Shown here piece by piece: positions 16,495 through 28,400 of a stretch of 64,000 nucleotides of DNA. The notes under the pieces are model-generated. The model ran no database searches. It was not told the origin of the DNA and saw only the letters and a list, made by a program, of their open reading frames with translations. This stretch comes from Actinophytocola sp050699935 (GTDB taxonomy: Bacteria > Actinomycetota > Actinomycetes > Mycobacteriales > Pseudonocardiaceae): positions 1 to 64,000 of the forward strand of contig NZ_JBOHGB010000016.1 in assembly GCF_050699935.1 (NCBI RefSeq), in the 5' to 3' direction. The first letter of the stretch is position 1; each line of letters starts with the position of its first letter. Made by a program: the position numbers and the translations under genes.

Positions 16495-19400
16495 TCATAC
16501 CTCCGATTGCAGGATCGTCACGAGCTCCCGGCCCAGGGACTCGATCGTGGTGCGGTCGAACAGGTCCGTGCGGTAGTGCAGGTAGCACACCACCGGCTCG
16601 CCGTCCGGCGGCTCGTAGAACGCGAGCGTGAGGTCGGCGGCCGTGCGGCCGGTCGGGAGTGCGGTGATCCCGCCGGGCAGCCGGGCCCGCTCGTGGTGGA
16701 CCAGCATCACCTGTGGCCGGTCGGGCAACACGTCGGCGAGTGGGACGTCCTGGTGATCCAGGTCGTCCAGGTTGGACTCGCGGATCCGGGCCAGCAGCGA
16801 GGAGAAGTCCGGCTTGCCGGCGGTGTCGGTGCGCAGCACGACCATGTTGAAGAAGCAGCCGACCAGGTCGGCGAGTGCCGGCTCGGACCGGCCGGCCACC
16901 AGCGTGCCGATCGGCAGGTCGGTGCCCGCTCCCCGGGCGGTGAGCAGCCGGGCCAGCGCCGCCTGCAGCACCATGAACATGCTCGTGCGCGTGGCGCGCG
17001 CGAGCTCGTCGATCCGCGCGTGCAGCGCGGAATCGAGCGTCACGCCGACGAAGTCCGCCGCGTCGCCCGCCGGGCCGGGGCGGTCCACCGGCAGCGACAG
17101 CCGGGGGAGGCCGGCGAGGCGCGCGCGCCAGTACGCGAGCTGCTCGCCGCCCATCGCGTCGAGGACCTCGCCGGCCCACGCGGCATAGTCGGAATAGGTG
17201 ACCGGCAGCTCCGTCCACTCGGGAGCGTGCCCGGCACGGCGGGCCTCGTACGCCCGGTGCAGGTCACGCAGCAGCGGCACCACGGACCACTCGTCGACCG
17301 CCCGGTAGCTCATGGTCAGCTCGAGCGTCGACGAGTCCGCGAGCCAGCGGGCGTGGAACAGCGAGCCGTCGCGCAGCGGCTCGTGCCGGGCCACCACGTC
17401 GTCGACCGCCGCCATGAGCGTGGCAGTGTCCACATCGGACCACTGGATCGCGAACGCCTGGTCGATGCCGCCGGAGTGGTTGCGCCGCACCGGTGCCTCC
17501 ACCGGCCCCGACCCCGTGCGGCGGCGCAGCGCCGGGCGCGCGGCCGCTGCCCCGCCCAGCCGGTCGGCCAGGGCGGCGACCGTGGGCGCGTCGAAGACGT
17601 CCCGGATCGCCAGGTCCACACCGAACACCGCGCGTACCCGGCCACACAACCGCATCGCCGCCATCGAGTGCCCGCCGAGGCCGAAGAAGTCGTCGTGCAC
17701 GCCCACCGACGGCAGGCCGAGCACCTCCGCGAACACCCGGGCCAGCCGCCGCTGCGCCGGGGTGGCCGGCCGGTCGGTGCCGGCCAGGGTCGACCAGTCC
17801 ACGGCCGGCAGCGCCCGCCGGTCCAGCTTTCCGTTGGTGGTCAGGGGAAGCGGGCCGTCCAGCGGCACGATCGTCGCGGGCAGCATGTGCTCCGGCAGGA
17901 ACCGCGCCAGGTGTGCCCGCAGTTCGACGGGGTCGACCACACCGTCGACCACACCGGACGCCGGCGCGACGTAGCCGACGAGCCGGGTGACCTGGTTGGC
18001 ACGGTCGGCCACCACGGCGGCCTGGCGGACCGACGGGTGCCGGGCCAGCGTCGCCTCGATCTCGCCCAGCTCGATCCGGAACCCGCGCACCTTCACCTGG
18101 TCGTCGACCCGGCCGAGGAAGTCCAGCACCCCGTCCCGCCGCCACCGCGCGCGGTCGCCGGTCCGGTACATCCGCGTGCCCGGCTCGAACGGGCACGCCA
18201 CGAACCGCTCGGCGGTCAGCACGGCCCGGCCGAGGTAGCCGCGCGCCAGGCCGCGACCGGCGACGTACAGCTCGCCGGTGACCCCCGGCGGCACCGGCCG
18301 CAGCGTCTCGTCCAGGACGTACACCCGGGTGTTCGGGTCCGGCACGCCGATCGGCACCGCTCCCGTCCAGGTCGGGTCCGCCTGCCACAGCGTGGAGTTC
18401 ACCGTCGCCTCGGTCAGGCCGTACGCGGCGAGCACGTTCAGCCGCCCCGCCCACCGGCCGATCAGGTCCGACGGCACGGTCTCGGTGCCCACCAGGATCG
18501 TCGCGCCGGCCGGCGGCTCGCAGCCATCCGGGAGCGCGGACACCAGCGACGGCGGCAGGATCAGGTGCGTGACCCGCTCGCGGCGCAGGAACTCGGTCAG
18601 CTCCCGCCCGGCGGTGCGCACCTCCTCCGGCGCCAGCACGAGCGTCCTGCCGACGCACAGCGCCATCGTCAGCTCGAACACGGCCACGTCGAAGCCGACC
18701 GAGGCGTACTGCAGCACCCGGCTGTCCGCGCGCAGCCGCATCCGGTCGATGGCGGTCGCCGCGAGCGAGGCGATGCCGTCGTGCGGGACGACGACGCCCT
18801 TGGGGCGCCCGGTCGAGCCGGACGTGTAGATCACGTATGCCGCCGAGTCCAAACCGAGCGGTACGGTTTCGACCGGGGTCGGGTCGTCGAGGGTCACGCC
18901 CGGGGCGTCGAGCACCAGGCGGGTGGCGTCGGTGTCGGGCACCTTGCCGCTCGCCGCCTCGGTGGTGAGCACCAGGCGGGCCCGCGCGTCGGCGAGCAGG
19001 TATGCGAGGCGGTCGGCCGGGTGGGACAGGTCCAGCGGCAGGTACGCGGCGCCCAGCCGCACCACGGCCAGCACGGCGGCGACCATCTCTGCCGAGCGAG
19101 GTACGGCCAGGCCGACCACGTCCTCGGCGCCGACCCCGTGTCGCCGCAGCAGGTTCGCGATCCGGTTGGCCCGGTCGTCGAGCTGCGCGTAGGTGAGCGT
19201 GACCGGTCCGTCGACCACCGCGTCGGCGTCCGGCTTCGCGGCCACGCGGCGGGCGAACAGCTCCGGCATGGTCAGCTCGGGCACGGTCCGGTCGGTCGCG
19301 TTGAAGCCCTCGACGACATCGTGGCGCTCGGCGCCGGTCCGCAGGTCCATATCGGACAGACGGGTGGCCGGGTCGGCGGCGACCGTGGCGAGCAGGCGGC

Positions 19401-22400
19401 GCAGCCGGTCGCCGAGCAGCGCCACGGTGTCCGCGTCGAACAGGTCGGTCGAATACTCCAGCCGGCAGTCGATCCGGCCGCTCGCGGTGTTTGATGGCTC
19501 GCTTCGGTTCTCCGCTACTGGCCGTCTTCCCTCCTCCCGTGCTCGGCGTTGACGCGCCTGCGCGCGCTCGTCAGTCCAGCCGGCCAACGCTCCGTCACTC
19601 CCGCTCGCGGTGTGCTCGGCGAAGCTGAACACGAGGTCGAACTTGGCCGTCCCGGTCCGCGACGGCAGCGGCTCGACGGTCAGCCCGGTCAGCCCCAGCC
19701 GCTCCCCGGTCACGGTGTGGTAGCCGACCATGACCTGGAACAGGGGGTTCCGGGACGTCGAGCGGGCCGGGTTGAGCCGCTCGACGACCGCCTCGAACGG
19801 CACGTCCGCGTGCGAGAACGCGGCGAGGTCGGTCTCCTTCACCGAGGCGACCAGCTCGGCGAACGACTGCCGCCCGGACACGGATGTCCGCAGTACCAGG
19901 GTGTTCACGAAGAACCCGACCAGCTCGTCCAGCGCGTCGTCCACGCGCCCGGCGATCGGCGCGCCGAGCGGGAGGTCGGTGCCGGCGCCCAGCCGGTGCA
20001 GCAGCGCCGCGACCGCCGCGTGCAGCAGCATGAACATGCTCGCGCCGGTCTGGCTGCCCAACGCGCGCAGGCCGGCCGACACCTCGTTCGGCAGGGTCAG
20101 CAGCTCCTCGCCGCCGCGGAACGTGGGGCGGGCGGGCCGGGGCCGGTCGGTGGCGAGCTCCAGCTCCTGCGGTACGCCGTCGAGCGCGCGCTGCCAGTAC
20201 GCGAGCTGCGTGCCGGCCACACTGTCCGGATCGGACGGATCGCCGAGGAGCTCCCGCTGCCACAGCGTGTAGTCCGCGTACTGCACGGCGAGCGGGGTCC
20301 ACTCCGGCGCCGTGCCACGAACGCGGGCGGTGTAGGCGTCGGCCAGGTCGCGCAGGAACGGGCGGTCGGACCACTCGTCGGTCGTGATGTGGTGCAGCAG
20401 CACGACGACCACGTGCTCGGAGTCCGTCACCCTGGCCACGGTCACCCGCAGCGGCAGCTCGGTCGCGAGTTCGAACGGCCGCGCCACGGCGTCCGCCACC
20501 GTGTCCGCCACCGTGTGCTCGGTGCGGTCCACGACCTCCACCACCGGGTCCATGGCGGGCACGATCCGCTGGTACGGCACGCCGTCCCGCTCCACGAAGA
20601 CAGTACGCAACGCCTCGTGGCGGGCGACCACGTCGGCGAGCGCGGCCCGCCACGCGTCCAGGTCGAGCGCGCCGCGCAGCCGGAACACGAGCGGGAAGTT
20701 GTACGTGGCCGAGTCGCCGAGCTGCTGGAGGAGCCAGAGCCGTTGCTGCGCGGGGGAGAGCGGCAGCTCGTGCGGCCGTTCGCGGGCGGTCAGCTGCGGC
20801 TGGGCCGGGGCGATCGCCGCCGCGACCCGGTCGGCGAGCCCGGCCACGGTCGGCGCCTCGAACAGGTCGCGGATGGCCAGGTCGACGCCGAACGCGGTAC
20901 GGGCCCGGCTGATCAGCCGGGTCGCGAGCAGCGAGTGGCCGCCCAGCTCGAAGAACCCGTCGTCGGCGCCGACCCGCTCGACGCCGAGCACGTCGGCGAA
21001 CAGTCCACACAGGACCTCTTCGGTGCGGGTCGCCGGCTCGCGGCCCGGGGTGAACTCGGGTGCGGGCAGCGCGCGGACGTCCAGCTTGCCGTTCACGGTC
21101 AGCGGCAGGCCGTCCACGGGCACGATCGCGGCCGGCACCAGGTAGTCCGGCAGCCGCCGCGTCAGGTACCCGCGCAGGTCCGCCTCGCCGGCCACGACTC
21201 CAGCCACGACGTAGGCGACCAGCCGGCCCTCGGCCGCGACCACCGCGGCCCGCGTGACGGCCGGATGCGACGTCAGGACCGTCTCGATCTCGCCCGGCTC
21301 CACCCGGTAGCCGCGGATCTTCACCTGGTCGTCGGTGCGGCCGAGGAAGTCCAGGTTCCCGTCCTGGCGCCGGCGGACCAGGTCGCCGGTGCGGTACATG
21401 CGCGATCCGGGCGGGCCGAACGGGTCGGCCACGAACCGCTCCGCGGTCAGGCCGGGCCGGCCGTGGTAGCCGCGCGCCAGCCCGGTGCCCGCGATGTACA
21501 GCTCACCCGGCGCGCCCGGCGGGACCGGCCGCAGACGGGCGTCGAGCACGTAGCCGCGGGTGTTCCAGATCGGCCGGCCGACCGTCGGCGTCTCACTGTC
21601 CATGGTGGACGCGCCGAGCGTGTTGATCGTGTACTCGGTGGGCCCGTACAGGTTGTAGCCGTGAGTGCCGTCGGTCTCGCGGAGCCGGCGCCACACCGCG
21701 TCGGACACCGCCTCGCCACCGAGCAGCACGAGCGGCGGCACGTGTCCGGCCAGCAGGCCCTCCTCGAACAGCAGCTGCGCGTAGGTCGGGGTGACGTTGA
21801 CGACGTCGATCTCGTGCGCCGCGCAGTAGGCCACGAGCGCCTCGGCGTCGCGGCGCAGCTCCTCGTCGCAGACGTGCACCTCGTGCCCCTCGACGAGCCA
21901 GAGCAGCTCCTCCCACGACATGTCGAACGCGAACGACACCGTGTGCGCGATCCGCAGCCGGCGCCCCGCCCCGGCGACGGTGGGGCCGAAGATCTTCGCG
22001 CGGTGGTTGTGCTGCATGTTGGTCAGGCCGCGGTACGGCGTCACCACGCCCTTCGGCCGGCCCGTCGAGCCCGACGTGTAGATGACGTACGCCGGGTGCT
22101 CCAGCCGCCCGGGCACGCCGTGCGCGAACGCGGGCCGCTCGGAGTCGGCGATCTCCGTGCCGGGCAGGGACGCCAGCTCGGCGAGCACGGCGGGGTCGTC
22201 GAGCCGCACGGCCCCGGCCGACAGCACTGGGTCCACAGTGGACATCGACAGGAGGCACACCGGGACGGCGTCGTCGACCATCAGGCGCAGCCGGTCCACC
22301 GGGTGGTCGAGGTCCAGCGGCAGGTAGGCGGCACCGGTCCGCAGCACGGCGAACAGCGCGACGACCATCTCGATCGAGCGCGGCAGCGCCAGCGCGACCA

Positions 22401-25400
22401 CGGTCTCCGGCGCCGCGCCACGCGCGAGCAGCAGCCTCGCCAGCCGGTTGATCCGCGCGTCCAGCTCGGCGTAGGTGAGCGTGGTGCCGCCGAAGACCAG
22501 CGCGCTCTCCTCCGGGGTGCGTGTTGCCCGCGCGGCAAGGAGGTCCGCGATCGTGTCGTCGGGCAGCGGGTGCTTGCCCGCCGCCCACTCGGCCGCGAGC
22601 AGCTCGGACTCGGGTGGCAGCAACAGGTCCAGCCGGCCGACGAGCGCGTTCGGGTCGGCGGCCAGGCGGTCCAGCAGCGTGGTGAACCGGGTCAGCCGCG
22701 ACTTCGCGGTGGCCTCGTCGACCACGTCGGGCCGGTACTCGAGCTTGACCCGCAGCGTCGGGCCGGGCGTGACGACGAGCGTGAGCGGGTAGTGGGTGGC
22801 GTCCACACCGCTCGCGTCGGTGATCCCGTACCGCTCGCCGAGCGTGGCGAAGGAGTCCGCGTCGACGAAGTTCTGCAGGACGAACAGCGTGTCGAACAGC
22901 GGCGCGTGGCCGGCGGCCTGCTGCAGCTCCCCCAGTCCGAGGTACTCGTGCGGCATCAGCGCGGTCCGCTGGTCCTGGATGCGCCCCAGCAGCCGGGCGA
23001 CCGTCTCGTGTGGATCGAGCGCGACCCGCACCGGCACCGTGTTGAGGAACAGGCCGATCGCGCTCTCCACGCTAGGCACCTCGGTGGGCCGCCCGGCCAC
23101 CGTGGTCCCGAACACGACGTCGTCGCGTCCGGTGGCACCGGCCAGCACCAGCGCCCAGGCCGCGTTGAGCAGCGCGTTGAGCGTGACGCCGGCGTGGCGC
23201 GCGGCGGCCCGCAGGGGTTCGGCGTCGATCTCGACCACGAGCCGGCGCGGGATCACCGGGCGCATCGCGACCTCGGCCCGGCCGACCAGCGTCGGCTCGG
23301 CGAGCCCCGCCAGCGCCTCCCGCCAGGCAGCTCGCGCCGCGTCGTTGTCCTGAGTGGACAGCCAGGTCAGGTAGTCGCGGTAGGAGCCCGGGGTGGGCAG
23401 GTCGCGGTCGTCACCGGCCCGTTCGTAGAGGGCCAGTAGCTGGTCGAGGAAGTGGCCCTGCGACCAGCCGTCCCACAGGATCAGGTGGTGGCTGATGACG
23501 AGCCGGTCGCCGGCGGCGTCGTCATCGGCGAAGCGGAGGACCAGCATCCGGCACAGCGGCGGGTCGGCGAGGTCGAACCGCCGCGCGCGGTCGGCGTCCA
23601 TCAGCTCCCGCGCGCGGGCGTGCGGGTCCGGGCTGCCGGTGAGGTCGACCACCTCGATCGGCAGCGCGGGCGCGGTCGCGATGAACTGGACCGGGTTCGC
23701 CACGCCATCACTCGTGAAACCGGCGCGCAGGCTGGGGTTGCGGGCGAGCAGCGTCGCGCACGCCGCGCGAAGCCGGCCGACGTCGAGGCGCCCGGCGAAG
23801 TCCATGGCGCTCTGCGCGGTGTACACGTCGAGCCCGCTGGTGTCGTAGCCGGCGTGGAAGAACAGGCCCTCCTGCAACGGGGACAACGGCCAGACGTCGT
23901 CGACCGGCTGCCCGGCGACCGCCGAGACGTGGTCGAGCACTGCGGACTCCGTGCCCGCCAGCTCGTACAGCGCGCCGTGCCACAGGTCGGCGAGCCGGTG
24001 CACGTCCGCCGCGTCGAGCCCGCCGGCCCAGCTCCACGTGGCCCGCAGCCGCGCCCCGTCCGGAGTCTGCGCGCACATCGTGTCCAGCGCGAGGACGTGC
24101 GACAGCCCCAGGTCCGGGTCGGGCAGCGGGTCGAGCGCGTCGGCCTCGGGTGCCGGTGCCCAGTCCTGCCGCGCCTCGGCGGGGAAGCGGCCGAAGTAGT
24201 TGAACAGCACCTGCGCCGCGGGCAGCCCGGCGAGCAGCGGGGCCGCCTGCGCGTTGAGGTGGCGCAGCATGCCGTAGCCGATGCCGTGGTCCGGTGCGGC
24301 ACGCAGCCGTTCGCGGACCAGCTCGGCCGTGTTCGCCGACGCCGGCAGCCGGACGGGCTGCACGCTGGTGAGCCAGCCGACCGTGCGCGACAGGTCGAGG
24401 TCGCCTTCGCGGCCGTGCCGCTCGACGTCGACCAGGAGATCGGCCTTGCCGCGCCAGCGGGTGACCGCGACGCGCAGGGCGGCGAGCAGCACCTCCGTGA
24501 GATCACCCGCCCGCAGGAGCGGCTCCGTGTCCTCAGTGGACAGATCGACGACGTGCGTCCGCAGCTCGCGGACCGTGCCGGGCCGGGCGCCGGGCACGAG
24601 TTCCGCCCCCGGGGCGTGTGTGTCGGTCCAGTGCGTCAGCTCGGCGAGCCGGTGCGGGGACTGGGCCTGCTCGGTGATCGTCCGGGCGAACCGGCGCAGC
24701 GACGTGGGCACCGGGTCGAGCGGCCGCCCCTGCCACGCGGTGGCGAGGTCGGCGAACAGGATCCGCCAGGACACCCCGTCGACCACGAGGTGGTGGGCGA
24801 CGATCAGCAGCCGGCCGGGTTCGTCACCCGCGTCGAACCAGACGAACCGCAGCATCGCGCCGTCCTCGGGCGCGAGCCGGTTCGCCTCGGCGGCGGACTC
24901 CTCGGCGACCGCGGCCCGCAGGTCGGCCTCCCGGACGTCGACCCGGCGCAGCTCGGCGGTCGCGGCGGGCAGCGTCTCGAGCGACCAGAGGACCGGCGCG
25001 ATCCTGATGAGCTTGAGCCGCAGGCCGTCGTGCCGGTCGAGGATCGCCTGCAGGGTCGCGGTGAGCCGCTCCCGCGTGGCGCCCGCCGGGGTCCGCAGGA
25101 GCATCGAGAGGGTGAAACGGTCGATCGGTCCGCCGCGCTCGCGCAGCTGGTGGACGACCGGGAGCAGCGGGACGTCACCGATGCCGTCGCCGATGTCGTC
25201 GTCGTCCGCGCGCGGTAGCGGGTCGGGCATGGTCGTGGCGGCGAGTGCCGCGGGGGTGCGGCGTTCGAACACGTCCTTGGGGCTGACGTCGATGCCCGCC
25301 CGGCGTGCCTGGCCGGACACGGTGATCGAACCGATGCTGTCGCCGCCGAGCGTGAAGAAGTCCTCCCCCGGGCCGACCCGGTCGAGCCGCAGGACGGTGG

Positions 25401-28400
25401 CGAAGATGTCGCACAGCACGCGCTCGCGGTCGTCGCGCGGTCCGTCCGTGCTGCGCGGGGCCTCCGGGACTGGCAGCGCGGCGCGGTCGAGCTTGCCACT
25501 CGGCGTGCGCGGCAGCTCCGTCAGCGCGACGACGTCGTCCGGTGGCATTGGCAGTGTCCGCGCCAGCGCCGCCGCCACCGCACTTGTGTCCACTGTGGAT
25601 GGAGTGACGTAGCCGACCAGTCTGGTGCCGTGCACGGCCGCCGCGGCCTGGCTGACGTCGGGCCGCGCGGCGAGGTGGGCCTCGATCTCACCCAGCTCGA
25701 CCCGGTTGCCGCGGACCTTCACCTGGCTGTCGGCTCGTCCCAGGTGGACGAGCGCGCCGCCGTCGAGCCGGCGCACGAGGTCGCCGGTGCGGTACATCCG
25801 GTCGCCGGGCCCGCCGAACGGGTCGGCGACGAACCGCTGCGCGGTCAGGCCCGGGCGGTCGTGGTAGCCGAGGGCCAGCTGCGCGCCGGCGACGTAGAGC
25901 TCGCCGGTGCCCCCGGGCGGCGTCGGCCGCAGGTAGCGGTCCAGCACGTACAGCCGGGTGTTCGCCACCGGATGTCCAATGGGGACGGTTCCGTCCGATG
26001 TGGTGCCGTCGTGGCGCCACCAGGCGACCTGGACGGCCGCCTCGGTGGGGCCGTACACGTTGTACAGCGGTCCGTGCCACCGGTCGGCGACCTCGCCGGT
26101 GAGGGGATCGCCGCCGGCGAGCACGCGCAGCCCGTCAAGCCCGGCCTCGTGGAGCGCGGGCAGCATCGAGGAGACGGTCAGCAGGGTGGTCACGCCGTGC
26201 TCGCGGACCGTGGCGGCGAGCCGCGCGGGGTCGCGGTGCGCGTCCGGCTCGGCGAGCACGACCGTGGCGCCGGTCGTGAGCGGCCAGAGGACCTCCAGCA
26301 GCGAGGGGTCGAAGCTCGCCGAGATCTGGTGCAGGACCCGGTCGTGCGCGTGGAGCGGGAGCTCGTGGTGCAGCCAGGTCAGCTGGTTCACGATCGCCCG
26401 GTGCGGCACCGGCACACCCTTGGGCAGGCCGGTGGAGCCCGACGTGTAGATCAGGTAGGCGGGATGCCCGGGGGTCGCCCCGGCCGGCCGCCGTGTTGGG
26501 ACGCCCCTTGCGGAGCGGATGTCCGCGGCCGTCAGGGTGGTTGTCGCGCCGGAGTCGGTGCGCAGGAACGCGCGGCGGTCGGCGGGGTAGTCGGGGTCGA
26601 CCGGAACGTAGACGGCGCCGGACTTCAGCACACCCAGCAGCGCCACGACCAGCTCCACCGACCGTGGGATCTCCACGGCCACCACGTCACCGCGCACCTC
26701 GCACGCGACCGCGTCGGACCACGCGGCCAGCTCCCGGTAGGTGAGGGACTCGGTACCGATCACGGCCACCGCGTTCGGCGTCTCCGCGGCCTGGGCGTCG
26801 AACAGGTCGGCCGTCGTCATGGGTGGAACATCCAGGTCGGGACCCGTCAGCGCGGTCGCCGAGGTGAGGTCCAGTCGGGACACCGGGCGGGTCGGGTTCT
26901 CGGCGAACGCAGCCAGCAGGCGGGTCAGGCCCTCGCCGATCCGCGCCGCCGCGGCGGCGGGCACCCGCGCGCCGTCGTACTCCAGGTGGATCGTCAGGTG
27001 CTCGCCGGGGACCACGACGACCGCGAGCGGGTAATGGCCCTTCCCGTACGCCGACACCCCGGCGACCTCGATCGTCTCGGCCGGGTCGGTGAGCTTCGCG
27101 ACGAGCGGGTAGTTCTCGAACACCAGCAGCGTGTCGAACAGCTCGGGCAGGCCGGTCAGCCGGTGCAGCTCCGCCAGGCCGACGTGGTGGTGGTCGGTCA
27201 GCTCCGACTGCGCCGCCTGCAGCCCGGCGAGCGCCTCGACGGCCGGCTGCTCCGGACGCCACCTCATCCGTACCGGGATCGTGTTGGCGAACAGGCCGAT
27301 CATCCCGCCGATACCGTCCACTTCGGACGTACGGCCGGACACGGTCGTGCCGAACACCACGTCCTCGCGGCCCGTCAGCCGGCCCAGCAGCAGCCCCCAC
27401 GCGCCCTGCACGACCGTGCTCAGGGTCAGCTCGTGCGCCCGCGCGCCGGCGGTGAGCTCGCCGGCCGGGACCTCGACGGTCAGCGAGGCGGGGGACCAGG
27501 CGGTCGCCGCCGTCGTGTCGGGCAACAGGGTCGGCTCGTCCACATCGGACAGGGCCGCCGCCCACGCCGCACGGGCCGCCTCGCGGTCCCGGCTCGCGAG
27601 CCAGTCGTGGTAGCGGCGGTAGGGCGGGACCGGCGCGAGCCGTGGCGGTTCGCCGCCGGGCGCGTAGTGCGCGAGCAGCTCGTGAACCAGCAGCGGCGCG
27701 GACCAGCCGTCCGTCGCGATGTGGTGCAGGGTCAGCACCACCCAACACCGGCCGGCGTCCCGTACGAGCGCCACCCGCAGCATCGGCGGCCGTGCCAGGT
27801 CGAACCCCGTCGCGCGCTCGTCGGCCGCCACCGGCTCCGGGGTGCCGGCCGCCTCCCGCCATGGCACCGCGACCCCGTCCGTGACGACCTGGACGATCCG
27901 CCCGTCGGGCAGCTGCCGCAACGACGCACGCAGCGGGGCGTGCCGGTCCAGCACGGCCTGCGCGGCTCGCCGCAGTGCGCCCGGGTCGACCTCGCCACGC
28001 AGCTCGACGGTCTGCTGCACGACGTAGACGTCCTCGACCTGGGCGTGGAAGTAGAGGCCCTCCTGCAGCGGCGTGGCGGGCAGCACGTCGGCCACGTCCG
28101 GGCCCACCTCGTCGACCTGCGCCGCCTCCAACGTCACGAGCGGGAAGTCCGACGGCGTGTGCCCACCACCGTCCACACGGGACACCTCGACGAGCGCGGC
28201 CCGCCACAGGTCGGCGAACCGGGTCACCTCGGCCTCGTCGAGCACGCCGGGCGGCCAGGTGAGCGTGGCCGTGAAGGTGCCGTCCCGGACCAGCGCGTCG
28301 ATCGCCAGCACGTGGCGCAGCGGCATCGCCGGGTCCGCGCCACCGCCGAGGGTGTCGGCGCCCGTGAAGCGGCCCAGGTAGTTGAACAGCAGCTCCGGCG

